From contig DIET01000045.1 in the NCBI GenBank assembly GCA_002418765.1, positions 1 through 58,715 of the forward strand: a stretch of 58,715 nt of DNA. The letters run 5' to 3'. This document shows positions 1 through 8,807 of this stretch, piece after piece. The notes below the pieces were generated by a model. That model was not told where the DNA came from and ran no database searches. It saw nothing but the letters and a program-made list of their open reading frames with translations. The number at the start of each line of letters is the position of its first letter. The first letter of the stretch is position 1. The stretch is from Peptococcaceae bacterium UBA5767. GTDB taxonomy: Bacteria > Bacillota > TC1 > UBA5767. The position numbers and the translations under genes were made by a program.

Positions 1-99
1 CAGGGTCATACTGGCATAACTGAAAAGGACCTTGCCTTTTATCACCTGAGAATCCCCTGGATTTATCCATGGGGAGTGTCAATTAATCCTGCAGAATAG
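1..99 (+). CDS. 3' end of an unidentified gene (partial)
   Basis: From the first base, frame 1 stays open for 32 codons and ends with TAG at 97-99. The other two forward frames stop within the first 21 bases. The peptide is rich in aromatic and proline residues near its end (HLRIPWIYPWGV). I do not recognise the family. It could be the C-terminus of a gene that starts outside the window, or a chance open frame. About 70 bases separate it from the MATE gene, enough for a promoter, though I see no clear one. Confidence 0.35.
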   Translation, partial: QGHTGITEKDLAFYHLRIPWIYPWGVSINPAE

Positions 100-168
100 G
101 ATTGAAGATTTTGTTTGTAACCCCTATGATGTCGGTAGGGACAATCTAAGAGAAATTGAGGAGAATGA

Positions 169-1506
169 ATGGAAAAGAAACAATTTTTTAAGGCGCTCTT
201 TATGTTGGGGGTGCCCATTGCGCTGCAAAACCTGATTGTCAACGGACTCAATTTTTTAGACACCATCATGATTGGCCGATTGGGCGGACTAGAAATTGCT
301 GCTGTGGGACTGGCCAATCAGATCTTCTTTATTTTTTCAGTGGTGATGTTCGGTGTTTGCAGTGGAACAGCGGTTTTTACTGCCCAGTTCTGGGGTGACA
401 AGAATCTGGATGGCTTCAACAAGGCCACAGCAGCGGGCCTTTTGTTCAGTGTGGTTCCCACCCTCGTGATGTTTGGTTTGGCGTTTTTCTTTCCCGAAAT
501 GGTCATGGGCCTGTTCACGCAGGACCAGGAACTTATTGCCTTGTCCAGTCGTTACTTAAAAGTAGCCAGTTTTAGTTATCTGTTTGCTGCCGGAGCTTTT
601 CTTTATGAGCAGGTGATGAAATCCTCCGAGCAGGTTCGTTTTCCTTTGTATGTTTCGATGGTGGCTTTTGGAGTCAATACAATCTTGAATTATCTACTGA
701 TCTTCGGGCATTTTGGCTTCCCGGCCATGGGTGTTGAAGGCGCTGCTCTGGCGACGGTAATTTCGCGCATGGTGGAGTTTTCTTTGGTGATTGGTCTCAT
801 TTTCTTGCGCAATATGCCTGGGGCCATTCATGCCAAAAGTTTTCAGCATATCGACCAGAAGTATCTTAAAAATTTCATGTATGTAGTGGGTCCGGTGATT
901 CTGAATGAAATCTCCTGGGTCCTGGGCATATCCATGTACATGGCGGTGTATGGACGCATGAGTGCCCAAGCGGTGACGGTGGTTTCCATTACCATCACCG
1001 TAGAGCGACTGCTGCAGGTTTTGTATTTCGGACTCGGGGGCGCCAGTTCGATCATGATCGGCAATATCCTGGGAACCAGAGACAAAGAAATGGCCCAGCG
1101 ATACGGCGCACGACTTCTACGGGTATCCTTTTGGGGGGGCATGCTCCTGGGTTTGCTGATGATTCTTTTGGCTCCTATTGTCGTGATGCCATTCAATATT
1201 GATAGCGAGACGACATTGATGACCATCCGTACTATTCGGGTCATGGGGCTGGCTGTTGGTATCCGCAGTTATAATATTACCATGATCACTGGCGTACTCC
1301 GTGCCGGAGGGGATACCCGTTACTGCCTGATGCTGGACACGGTGGGAGTTTGGTTGGTGGCCTTGCCTTTGGGCTATCTGGCAGGCTTGGTGTGGGGACT
1401 GCCTGTTTACTGGGTCTATTTTATTTTCATTGCTGAAGATTTCTTTAAAATTGTTGTGGGCACCCTGCGTTTTCGTTCTAAGAAATGGATCAATGTGCTT
1501 ACGTAG
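169..1506 (+). CDS. MATE family multidrug/cation efflux transporter
   Basis: This 445-residue, very hydrophobic protein has about twelve membrane segments arranged as two repeated MatE halves (roughly residues 12-170 and 235-400). The start of the first half, with PIALQNLIVNGLNFLDTIMIG, is typical of NorM/DinF-type MATE proteins. The family exports cationic drugs, metabolites or dyes across the cytoplasmic membrane in exchange for Na+ or H+. The start is chosen because GAGGAG lies just upstream at 158-163. galE follows after 24 bases, so the two may be co-transcribed. The substrate cannot be told from the sequence. Confidence 0.9.
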   Translation: MEKKQFFKALFMLGVPIALQNLIVNGLNFLDTIMIGRLGGLEIAAVGLANQIFFIFSVVMFGVCSGTAVFTAQFWGDKNLDGFNKATAAGLLFSVVPTLVMFGLAFFFPEMVMGLFTQDQELIALSSRYLKVASFSYLFAAGAFLYEQVMKSSEQVRFPLYVSMVAFGVNTILNYLLIFGHFGFPAMGVEGAALATVISRMVEFSLVIGLIFLRNMPGAIHAKSFQHIDQKYLKNFMYVVGPVILNEISWVLGISMYMAVYGRMSAQAVTVVSITITVERLLQVLYFGLGGASSIMIGNILGTRDKEMAQRYGARLLRVSFWGGMLLGLLMILLAPIVVMPFNIDSETTLMTIRTIRVMGLAVGIRSYNITMITGVLRAGGDTRYCLMLDTVGVWLVALPLGYLAGLVWGLPVYWVYFIFIAEDFFKIVVGTLRFRSKKWINVLT

Positions 1507-1530
1507 GCGAGAAACTGGGAGGATATTACC

Positions 1531-2547
1531 ATGATACTGTTGACAGGAGGAGCCGGTTATATTGGCTCTCATACATTGGTGGAACTGGCTCGGGCCGGGT
1601 ATGAAACCGTCATTTTCGATAATTTTTCCAATGCGTCGCTTCATGTCCTGCCGCGGTTGGAGAAAATTACCGGGCAGCCTATTTCCTTTGTGGTGGGAGA
1701 TTTGTTGGTGGAAGAAGACTTGGAGAATCTCTTTTCTGCCTATCCCCAGATTGAGGCAGTGATCCATTTTGCCGGCAAGAAGGCTGTGGGAGAATCGGTG
1801 GAGAGCCCTCTTATGTATTATGAAAACAATGTGCAGGGGACGATTTCTCTTTTACGTGCAATGCAGCGACATGATATCCGCAAGCTGGTATTCAGTTCTT
1901 CTGCAACCGTCTATGGAGATCCGGAAGAGGTCCCTATTTCTGAGTCGGCGTCCTTGCAGCCAACCAATCCCTATGGTCGGACCAAGCTGATGATTGAGCA
2001 GATTCTTCTGGATCTAAAGGCATCCTGGCCAGATATGTCCCTGGCCATATTGCGTTATTTCAATCCTATCGGTGCGCACAAAAGCGGTTTGATTGGAGAA
2101 GATCCAGCGGGTATACCCAACAATCTGCTTCCCTTTGTGACCCAGGTGGCCATTGGGAAACGTGATAAACTGTCTGTGTTTGGTTCGGATTATCCTACCT
2201 TGGATGGGACCGGTATCCGAGATTATATCCACGTCATGGATTTGGCCCGTGGACATGTGGCTGCCTTAGAGAAAATGGGGCAAGAACCGCAGCAGGGTAT
2301 CTACAATCTGGGAACGGGCAGAGGCTATTCGGTTCTAGAGGTGGTGGCATCGTTTGCAAGCGTATCAGGCATCAAGATCCCTTATCAGCTGGTAGACAGA
2401 AGACCAGGCGATATTGCACGATGTTATGCGGATCCGGCCAAAGCGAAAAGGGAACTTTCCTGGGAAGCTCAATACGGGCTGGATGACATGTGCCGGGATG
2501 CTTGGCACTGGCAAAAAAATAATCCCCAGGGTTATGAGGAAGGGTGA
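1531..2547 (+). CDS. galE: UDP-glucose 4-epimerase
   Basis: This 338-residue extended short-chain dehydrogenase interconverts UDP-glucose and UDP-galactose in the cytoplasm, feeding cell-surface sugar synthesis. The NAD-binding TGGAGYIGSH lies at residues 5-14, the catalytic serine in SSSATVYG at about 122-129, and the YxxxK pair in YGRTK at Y148/K152. The length is normal for the family. It has a GGGAGG ribosome site, follows the MATE gene closely, and ends before a strong hairpin terminator that also serves the convergent antiporter operon. A close relative acting on N-acetylated UDP-hexoses cannot be excluded. Confidence 0.92.
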   Translation: MILLTGGAGYIGSHTLVELARAGYETVIFDNFSNASLHVLPRLEKITGQPISFVVGDLLVEEDLENLFSAYPQIEAVIHFAGKKAVGESVESPLMYYENNVQGTISLLRAMQRHDIRKLVFSSSATVYGDPEEVPISESASLQPTNPYGRTKLMIEQILLDLKASWPDMSLAILRYFNPIGAHKSGLIGEDPAGIPNNLLPFVTQVAIGKRDKLSVFGSDYPTLDGTGIRDYIHVMDLARGHVAALEKMGQEPQQGIYNLGTGRGYSVLEVVASFASVSGIKIPYQLVDRRPGDIARCYADPAKAKRELSWEAQYGLDDMCRDAWHWQKNNPQGYEEG

Positions 2548-2563
2548 GAAAGATTAAGAATGC

Positions 2564-2593
2564 GGGACAGGGTTGACCCTGTCCCGTTTTTTT
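2564..2593. terminator. Terminator between galE and the convergent antiporter operon
   Basis: A perfect 9-bp stem (GGGACAGGG at 2564-2572 pairing with CCCTGTCCC at 2577-2585) with a TTGA loop is followed by G and seven T. It ends galE and lies 6 bases beyond the stop of the minus-strand mrpD copy. The minus-strand side has only a weaker T-run, so it may act in both directions. Confidence 0.88.
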
Positions 2594-2598
2594 GGTTT

Positions 2599-4221
2599 TC
2601 AATGGGCAAACAGCAACATGGTAGCCAGAAAGAGAATGAACATGTAGGCTGTGTTGTAAAAAGGGATCTTTATTTCACGAATGCGGTGCAATAATGGAGT
2701 AATGCGATCCGAGAAAATGAAGATTTTGGTAAGTGCGATAGCCAGTGCGGCCAGCAGAGACCATTGTATCATTTTGGAAGTAGAATAAAGATTGACAGAA
2801 GGAAATTCTGCCTGTAGCAAATCACCCAAGGTGTTGTAGCCAAAAGTAATGAAGATGCACATGAAAGCCAAGATGAAGATAGGCAGGTTGAATCGCTCCT
2901 TTCGTGTGAGCGTCAAGGTGCTCAGGTGCGGGGTAAAAGAGAGACTTTCCTTTGTGTCTGGAAAGAAAATCTGCGAAAATTTGGCAAATGAAATGAGGGT
3001 CCCTAAGTTGATCAATTGGAAGAGCATACCGAAAAATGGTCTGTTTTGTAGTTCATAGGCGATAATGTATTTGCCCAGATAACCGTTGAAGAAAGGAGTT
3101 CCCGTGATGGACAAAACCCCGATGATCATGGCGATGGCAATAAGAGGAAATCGCTTAAGAACCCCCCTGATTTCGGTGAGGCGTCTGGTTTTGTAGTGAT
3201 TGATGATGACGCCTGCCCCCATAAAGAGCAGCGATTTGAACATGGCATGGTTAAATAGATGAATGAGTCCGCCATAGTAAAGGTCTGTTTGAATTTGTGA
3301 GATGCCGATCAGAATGATGCCCACCTGGCTGATGGTATGAAAGGCCAGAATCTGCTTGATATCTTTTTGGGAAATGGCAAAGATGATGCCCGTCAGAGCC
3401 GTGATGAAACCGAGATAGAAAAAGAAATCCCCTAGCAGTTGTTCGGAAAAAAGCTCCTGAATGCGAATAAAGCCGTACAGACCAGCCTTCACCAATAGCC
3501 CGGAAAGAAGGGTGGAGATGGAAGCCGGCGCACTGCCGTGGGCTCTGGAAAGCCAGTTGAAGGTGGGGAAGACGGCGGCTTTGACGAGGACAGAGGCACT
3601 CATCAGGATATAGGCCGCATACACAGGCGGCGTATGTCCCAGAAGTGCCAGTCGATGGGTGGCCAAATCCCAGTTCAAGGTGCCGGTCAGCAGATAGACG
3701 ATCAAAAATCCCATGACATAAGTCAGCATTCCCATGGAATTGATCATGAGGTAATACAAACCGGAACGCAGTGACCAGCCGTCCTTTTTGTAAACCACCA
3801 GAATGGATGACAAGATGGTAATGATATCGATGAACACGAACAGGGAAAACAAATCATTGACCATCAGTAGCCCCATGAACGTGCCCTCCAAAAAGAGGAG
3901 GAAGAATAGAAATTTGTTGTCGTCTCCATGGAACTCCCAGGCGTACAGGAGGACCAACCACCACAAGAAGATGGATAACCCGATGAAAGCCAAGGAGAGG
4001 TTGTCGATTTTGAGCGCAATGCCAGACTGCAGTGTCCAGTTGCCCAGCACATAGCGTTGTTCGTTAATCTCAGGAAACATCAAAATGAGGCGCAAAAAGA
4101 CATAGCTCATTAGCCCCTGGGCGACGAATACAAGATAATTGCCCCATTTGCGCTCCAGCATATAAATGATGATGGCTGTCACGATGGGAATAAAGACCAT
4201 CAGTAAGGGTAGGGTAATCAT
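2599..4221 (-). CDS. mrpD: Mrp antiporter subunit D (NuoM/NuoN-like), second copy
   Basis: This 540-residue protein belongs to the proton-conducting antiporter family shared by MrpA/MrpD and complex I NuoL/M/N, with about fourteen membrane helices. The conserved lysine region VKAAVFPTFNWLSRAH (about residue 220) and the later HLFNHAMFKSLLFMGAG lysine are present. The acidic residue normally found as Glu in the fifth helix appears as Asp (LFVFIDIITIL). It has the same length as the neighbour at 4254-5876 and is clearly similar to it along the whole chain, so the pair arose by tandem duplication. It is the last gene of the minus-strand operon. Role: ion translocation in a multi-subunit Na+/H+ antiporter or a related ion-pumping module. 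Confidence 0.9.
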   Translation of the reverse strand: MITLPLLMVFIPIVTAIIIYMLERKWGNYLVFVAQGLMSYVFLRLILMFPEINEQRYVLGNWTLQSGIALKIDNLSLAFIGLSIFLWWLVLLYAWEFHGDDNKFLFFLLFLEGTFMGLLMVNDLFSLFVFIDIITILSSILVVYKKDGWSLRSGLYYLMINSMGMLTYVMGFLIVYLLTGTLNWDLATHRLALLGHTPPVYAAYILMSASVLVKAAVFPTFNWLSRAHGSAPASISTLLSGLLVKAGLYGFIRIQELFSEQLLGDFFFYLGFITALTGIIFAISQKDIKQILAFHTISQVGIILIGISQIQTDLYYGGLIHLFNHAMFKSLLFMGAGVIINHYKTRRLTEIRGVLKRFPLIAIAMIIGVLSITGTPFFNGYLGKYIIAYELQNRPFFGMLFQLINLGTLISFAKFSQIFFPDTKESLSFTPHLSTLTLTRKERFNLPIFILAFMCIFITFGYNTLGDLLQAEFPSVNLYSTSKMIQWSLLAALAIALTKIFIFSDRITPLLHRIREIKIPFYNTAYMFILFLATMLLFAH

Positions 4222-4253
4222 AGGAACCTCTCGATCGACAATGGGTTGAACGG

Positions 4254-5876
4254 CTACCAGGCAAAGACCAGCATGCTCGCCAACAGCAAAATGAACATGT
4301 AAGCTGTGTGGTAAAAGGGTATCTTGACTTCCCGGATGGCATGAAGAATGTGGGTAATCCGGTCTGTGAAAATAAAGGCCTTGGTTAGGATATAAGCCAG
4401 GATCACGGTGAGCGACCAGTGAACATACTTGGTGGCGCTAAAGAGTCTCACCGTGGGGAAATCGGCTTGCACCAGATTGCCCAGAAAGGAAAAACCAAAC
4501 GTGGCGAACAGACAAGAAAAGGCCAGAATTAAGCTTGGTATTATATGTCTTGGCCGATCCATTTTCCCCCATTGCTTTGGGTCCGGTAAAAAAGGCTTGC
4601 TTTCCTCGTTGGGTAGAAAGAAAATTTGAGAGAATTTCATATAGGTCATGATGGTGCCCAGATTGACCAGATGGTATAAGGAAAAATACAGAGGTTTGGA
4701 AGCAAGTTCAGTAGATAAAATATATTTGCCAATGTAACCATTGAAAAAAGGTGCCCCAGTGATGGAAAGCATACCGATAAACAGGGTCACAGAGAGTAAA
4801 GGGAAGGCCTGGAACACGCCCCTGATCTGGGTGAGGCGTCTGGTCTTGTAATGGTTGATGAGAATGCCGGCACCCAAAAATAAGAGAGCTTTGAACAGGG
4901 CATGATTGAACAGATGAATCAAGCCGCCATAATAGATGTTTGTTTGAATTTGCGAGATACCCATCAGCATCAGTCCAATCTGACTGATGGTGCTGAAGGC
5001 CAGCATCTGTTTGATGTCTTTTTGGGACAGGGCAAAGATGACGCCACTAAGTGCCGTGATCAATCCCAGGTGAAAAAAGAAATCACCCATCATGGGTCGT
5101 GAGAACAACTCCTGGATGCGAATGAATGCATACAGTCCTCCTTTGACCAACAGTCCAGAAAGCAGGGCTGAAATGGAGGCGGGGGCGCTACCATGGGCTC
5201 TGGAGAGCCAGTTGAAGGTCGGGAAGAAGGCTGCTTTCACAGACACAGAAGCACTCATCAGAATGTAGGCCGCATAGATGGACGGTGACAGGGGCAACAC
5301 AGAAAGCCGTTCGGTGGCCAGATCCCAGTTTAGTGTTCCGGTAAGCATATAGACGATGACAAAACCCATCAGATAGGTCAACATGCCCATGGAATTGATC
5401 ATCAGATAATAAAGGCCGGATCGCAAGGACCATCCATCTTTTTTGTAGACCACCAAAATGGCGGACAAGATAGTAATGATGTCAATGAAAACAAACATTG
5501 AAAACAGGTCGTTGACCATCAGAAGTCCTAAAAATGTTCCCTCCAGAAAAAGGAGAAAAAAGAGGAATTTATTGTCTTTTTTGTAAATGGGCCAGGCATA
5601 CAAAATGACCATCCACCACATGAAGATGGCAAGTCCGATGAAGGCCATGGAGAGATTGTCGATCTTCAGGGCGATGCCGGATTGTAGCGTCCAGTCTCCG
5701 ATCACCAAAGATTTGCTGTTCAGAACCGGAAAGATGGCGATGAGCTGCAGATAAAGAAGACTCAGCGCCAGCTGGGTGGCAAATACCAGTCGGTTGGCCC
5801 ATGATTTTCCCATGATGTAGATGAAAATGGCACTGATGATGGGAAGGAATACCATAAGAAGGGGATAGGTAATCAT
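4254..5876 (-). CDS. mrpD: Mrp antiporter subunit D (NuoM/NuoN-like), first copy
   Basis: This is a 540-residue antiporter-type membrane protein of the MrpD/NuoM family, co-oriented with mrpC and starting 1 base after mrpC ends. The transmembrane lysine segment VKAAFFPTFNWLSRAHGSAP and the HLFNHALFKALLFLGAG segment are conserved. The fifth-helix acidic residue is Asp (FVFIDIITIL). Its tandem paralogue lies 32 bases downstream. A normal Mrp complex pairs one MrpD with one large MrpA carrying a similar antiporter domain. Here the two MrpD copies may supply both ion channels (inference). Confidence 0.9.
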   Translation of the reverse strand: MITYPLLMVFLPIISAIFIYIMGKSWANRLVFATQLALSLLYLQLIAIFPVLNSKSLVIGDWTLQSGIALKIDNLSMAFIGLAIFMWWMVILYAWPIYKKDNKFLFFLLFLEGTFLGLLMVNDLFSMFVFIDIITILSAILVVYKKDGWSLRSGLYYLMINSMGMLTYLMGFVIVYMLTGTLNWDLATERLSVLPLSPSIYAAYILMSASVSVKAAFFPTFNWLSRAHGSAPASISALLSGLLVKGGLYAFIRIQELFSRPMMGDFFFHLGLITALSGVIFALSQKDIKQMLAFSTISQIGLMLMGISQIQTNIYYGGLIHLFNHALFKALLFLGAGILINHYKTRRLTQIRGVFQAFPLLSVTLFIGMLSITGAPFFNGYIGKYILSTELASKPLYFSLYHLVNLGTIMTYMKFSQIFFLPNEESKPFLPDPKQWGKMDRPRHIIPSLILAFSCLFATFGFSFLGNLVQADFPTVRLFSATKYVHWSLTVILAYILTKAFIFTDRITHILHAIREVKIPFYHTAYMFILLLASMLVFAW

Positions 5877-6230
5877 TTAACCCTCCCTGTCTGCGAGCTC
5901 TTTCCAGTCGAGCGTCCCGTAGTGGTGAAAGATTTTGATGCTCATCATCAAGGCCAGTGAGGTGATGGCCGCTCCAATCACGATGGTGGTAATTACCAAT
6001 GCCTCTGGTGTGGGATCCACCATGGACTGCGTGGGCGTCGGCAATACCGGTGGCAACATCCCCGGTTCGTAGACCAGTGATAAAAAGAGCAAGATAATGC
6101 CTGTCTGGGTGATATTCAGACAAATGATGCTGCGTATGATATTCTTGGCCGTGGCCAGACCGACAAAACCACTTAAGATGATGGCCAAAATCAAAAATGT
6201 TTCCAGATGATTAAGGATGGTTGTTGGCAT
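5877..6230 (-). CDS. mrpC: Mrp antiporter subunit C (NuoK-like)
   Basis: This 117-residue protein with three predicted membrane helices is of the MnhC/MrpC/NuoK family. The diagnostic segment DPTPEALVITTIVIGAA is close to the family's DPLPQALVLTAIVI motif. Its ATG overlaps the mrpB stop (TGATG arrangement), pointing to translational coupling. It would form part of the membrane arm next to MrpD in the antiporter complex. The acidic ends (start MPTTILNHLET, end ADREG) and the length are usual for the family. Confidence 0.9.
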   Translation of the reverse strand: MPTTILNHLETFLILAIILSGFVGLATAKNIIRSIICLNITQTGIILLFLSLVYEPGMLPPVLPTPTQSMVDPTPEALVITTIVIGAAITSLALMMSIKIFHHYGTLDWKELADREG

Positions 6231-6592
6231 CAGCGTCCCTCCTCAATGAACACGGCTACGATGGCCGTCAGCCCAATGGCCACCTTCAATCCGATGACCA
6301 GGTTGAGGATGACCAGATAGAGGCCGGAATGTTGTGCAAAGATATATTGTCCCACCACCACCATCAGCAGCAGGAAAAAAAGGTATTTTTCGAAGATGAC
6401 CAAGCGATGCACATCGATAACCCGGCTTGGGTTGCTGAAATAGGTAATCAGGATGCCGGTGGCCAGAATGGCTCCTCCCTGGAAACCGCCTCCGGGAGAA
6501 TTGGACCCGTTTAGAATGACGTAAAAGCCAAACAATACCGTGAAGGGGAAGATCATCCGGGATACACTGATCAGCAGCTTAGAATTTTTCAT
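6230..6592 (-). CDS. mrpB: Mrp antiporter subunit B (MnhB domain)
   Basis: This 120-residue membrane protein carries the glycine-rich MnhB signature NGSNSPGGGFQGGAILA, where the family reads GHxxPGGGFxGG. I place the start at 6592 because AGGAGG lies directly upstream. An in-frame ATG 18 bases earlier contains that ribosome site and overlaps the preceding gene, so it is less likely. The protein has about four helices and works as a small structural subunit of the Mrp complex. It ends overlapping mrpC. Confidence 0.88.
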   Translation of the reverse strand: MKNSKLLISVSRMIFPFTVLFGFYVILNGSNSPGGGFQGGAILATGILITYFSNPSRVIDVHRLVIFEKYLFFLLLMVVVGQYIFAQHSGLYLVILNLVIGLKVAIGLTAIVAVFIEEGR

Positions 6593-6929
6593 AGTCGCCT
6601 CCTTGATCACTGCCGGCGATAAAGATGATGCCGGTCACGGTAATCAGCAGGATACCTGCCTCAAAAATGCTGTCAAAGATTCGGTAGTCCAGATAAATGG
6701 CAGTGACTGAATTGAGGGCACCCGTTTCTTCGAAGAAATGGTTTAAGTAATAGTATTTTAGAAAGGGTATGCCTTCAGCAATGCTGGGATGCATAAAGGC
6801 GATGTTCAATTTTGTGAAGATGAGAATCATGCTGAGCAGCAAAAAGGCATACTTGACAATCCGAACCGTAAACATATGCTTCTTAATCAAGAGTTTTAAT
6901 GAGCTCTTTTGGTGATCTGATTTAATCAT
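6579..6929 (-). CDS. MrpA C-terminal/MbhE-type antiporter subunit
   Basis: This 116-residue protein has an early membrane helix and a C-terminal helix with the segment GALNSVTAIYLDYRIFDSIFEAGILL. That segment matches the end of MrpA and the small subunit E of archaeal membrane-bound hydrogenases. In standard Mrp operons it is fused into the large MrpA; here it is a free gene. GAGGAGGAG precedes the ATG, which overlaps the end of the upstream DUF4040-type gene. Very likely a structural membrane subunit of the same complex. Confidence 0.8.
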   Translation of the reverse strand: MIKSDHQKSSLKLLIKKHMFTVRIVKYAFLLLSMILIFTKLNIAFMHPSIAEGIPFLKYYYLNHFFEETGALNSVTAIYLDYRIFDSIFEAGILLITVTGIIFIAGSDQGGDYEKF

Positions 6930-7494
6930 GGGTCTCCTCCTCTTCTATGCTCATGATGCGGGCAAATGAGCAAGGATCTTGCTGCAAGGTTTCTACCAAC
7001 GCATGAAAGATATAGCTGGAGGGAGAACCTTTAAAGACATAGCGTTTGTCGGATGGCTTGGTGGAACAGATCAGTTCATCTTGGCCGTGATAGTCTTTGT
7101 CTACATCCACGATAAGATCGATGTCTTTTCTGGAAAACAAAAATGTCTCTTGCGTCGGAGCTTCGTCGAGAATGACCAAATCTAAATTCTGCTGTTTGCA
7201 GAAATGGGCCAGCAGCATATAGCCCGCCATGCCGTGATCCAGAAAGTGGTCTTGGGTATTGTTGACCACAATGTATTTCTTTTGTCTGGTAATGCTGATT
7301 ACGTAGATCAGCGGCACGATGGCTGCTCCGATGGCCAACTCAGCCATGGCCACGTCCGGGGCTTGGTAGAGGTAGTACATCAACGAAGAAATCATGGAAA
7401 ATACGGACAGCAAGATGATGGCCCGGAGGGTGCTTTTGGAAAAGATGATGGCCAGAATGACCAATAAGATGAAGCTCAAGAATATGATACGCAT
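6922..7494 (-). CDS. DUF4040/MbhD-type antiporter subunit with an extra soluble domain
   Basis: The first ~80 residues have three membrane helices and the segment LYQAPDVAMAELAIGAAIVP, the hallmark of the MrpA/MbhD DUF4040 region. The protein then continues for about 105 residues without a clear membrane segment, with many acidic and polar residues (for example DIDLIVDVDKDYHGQDE). MbhD-type subunits are usually near 90-100 residues, so this tail is an addition. I do not recognise the tail; it might regulate the complex. It sits between mrpG and the MbhE-type gene, overlapping the latter. Confidence 0.75.
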   Translation of the reverse strand: MRIIFLSFILLVILAIIFSKSTLRAIILLSVFSMISSLMYYLYQAPDVAMAELAIGAAIVPLIYVISITRQKKYIVVNNTQDHFLDHGMAGYMLLAHFCKQQNLDLVILDEAPTQETFLFSRKDIDLIVDVDKDYHGQDELICSTKPSDKRYVFKGSPSSYIFHALVETLQQDPCSFARIMSIEEEETHD

Positions 7495-7495
7495 G

Positions 7496-7816
7496 TCATT
7501 CTCCTTCTGGTCTGTCGCTCAGTCCCACCCCATTGCGTCTGGCAGAGCGGGCAATGAGATGGCTGGTCACTGGATTCATGGCCATAAGAAAGAGAAGCAA
7601 GATGAGTAGCTTGGGTGCTCCTTGTATGGTTCTTTGGGTTAGCAAAATGGCCATAAAAATCAGCATCATGGCAACGGTATCGGCCAAGGCCGAAATGAGC
7701 ATGCGGCTGTAAATATTGCGCAAAAAAATGAGACCATAGGCTTCTACCAAGAGAAAAAACCAGGCCAGTAAAAAAAACAGCATGCCGAGTATGGAAAAAA
7801 AAGAAAGATCAGTCAT
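7496..7816 (-). CDS. mrpG: Mrp antiporter subunit G
   Basis: This 106-residue protein has three membrane helices. Its sequence after the second helix (YSRMLISALADTVAMMLIF) and its ending with NPVTSHLIARSA match MnhG/MrpG, whose family ends with NP(V/L)TAHAIARAA. The start at 7816 is supported by GGAGG nine bases upstream. A longer frame starting at 7849 lies inside mrpF and is not needed. It overlaps the end of mrpF by 8 bases. Confidence 0.9.
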   Translation of the reverse strand: MTDLSFFSILGMLFFLLAWFFLLVEAYGLIFLRNIYSRMLISALADTVAMMLIFMAILLTQRTIQGAPKLLILLLFLMAMNPVTSHLIARSARRNGVGLSDRPEGE

Positions 7817-8075
7817 GGTCGTTTCCTCCATCCGCCAGGTAATTGGCAATCAGGATGATGCCAATGTAACCGATGATGCCGTAAACCAAGGCTACGTCCA
7901 AGAGGTAGTCCAACTGGTTGGCATAGGCGAACAATGCCAGGATCATCAGGGCTTTGATGGCGATTAGATTGGCGGCCATCAATCGGTCCCAGGAGGTGGG
8001 GCCACGCAACAGGCGAAACAACTCTCCTATCATGGACAGACCGATGGCAAAGGTGCTCATCTGAATCAGGCTCAT
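7809..8075 (-). CDS. mrpF: Mrp antiporter subunit F
   Basis: This 88-residue protein has three membrane helices and the MrpF pattern LLRGPTSWDRLMAANLIAIKAL, where the family reads RGPTxxDRVxAxxxxG. It overlaps mrpE by 4 bases and mrpG by 8, fitting a tightly coupled operon. It acts as a small subunit of the cation/proton antiporter. The length is normal. Confidence 0.92.
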   Translation of the reverse strand: MSLIQMSTFAIGLSMIGELFRLLRGPTSWDRLMAANLIAIKALMILALFAYANQLDYLLDVALVYGIIGYIGIILIANYLADGGNDHD

Positions 8076-8593
8076 TGTTCCACCCCCCGGTATAAGGCTT
8101 TGTGGAAGGGATGCTGGTACGCTACCAGTATTTCTTGGGCCAGCAGTAGACCGTGTTGGCCATCATCGACGATGGAGAGCACACTGAGTATGTTGTTGTC
8201 GCCTACTTCCAAGGTGATGGTGCCTGGTGTCAGGGTGATGGCATTGGCCACCAGAGTGACCACCAGAGGGTCCTTGGTGCTTAGATGTACATTGAAGATG
8301 ATGGGTTGGTCTTGGTGAAAAAAGACGATGGGCACGATTTTAAAGGCGCTGATGAAAATGTTTTTGATCAGATTCTTTAAATAGAAGAAAAAGCCGCCAA
8401 TAAAGTGAAAATCGACATAAAAATGGTAAATATCCCGAAAGAGATAATCCGATATGCCTTTGATGATTGCGCTGATAAAAAACCCTGTTACGACTGTCTG
8501 CCAGGTGATAACAGGTGAAAAGCCTAGCCAGAAAACCAGCATCAGCAGGATTACGCCAAAGTGAGTAATAAAGAGGTTAAACCACTTTCTCAT
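8072..8593 (-). CDS. mrpE: Mrp antiporter subunit E (first gene of the operon)
   Basis: This 173-residue protein has two N-terminal membrane helices followed by a cytoplasmic part. Late segments VTLVANAITLTPGTITLEV and PFHKALYRGVEQ match the MnhE/MrpE family. It has a strong AAGGAG ribosome site and is the promoter-proximal gene of the nine-gene minus-strand operon (mrpE-F-G-MbhD type-MbhE type-B-C-D-D). Gene order and content resemble the Mrp module of membrane-bound hydrogenases, but no hydrogenase gene lies in the window. It faces pcrA across 214 bases. I see no confident promoter for it. Confidence 0.92.
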   Translation of the reverse strand: MRKWFNLFITHFGVILLMLVFWLGFSPVITWQTVVTGFFISAIIKGISDYLFRDIYHFYVDFHFIGGFFFYLKNLIKNIFISAFKIVPIVFFHQDQPIIFNVHLSTKDPLVVTLVANAITLTPGTITLEVGDNNILSVLSIVDDGQHGLLLAQEILVAYQHPFHKALYRGVEQ

Positions 8594-8763
8594 GCTTTGC
8601 TCCTTTTTTTCTTTTAGTCTACCATAAGGGGGTAAGGAGCGTCTAGCAGGATTTCATACGCAGAGGAAGACTTGTTTTTGCAAAATCAGGGAAGATGGGC
8701 GCCTCCCCAGGCGGAAATCTGTTAAGATAGGGGGAGAGACAAAAAACATAAGAAAAGAAGAAG

Positions 8764-8807
8764 ATTCTTTGGTATAATAGGAAAAGATTGTTCGAAAAAG
8801 GGAGACC
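8764..8807 (+). promoter_or_regulatory. pcrA promoter (extended -10) and ribosome site
   Basis: An extended -10 element, TGGTATAAT, lies at 8770-8778, about 30 bases before the pcrA start. No good -35 hexamer sits at normal distance, which fits an extended -10 promoter. AAAGGGAG before the ATG is the ribosome site. Confidence 0.6.
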
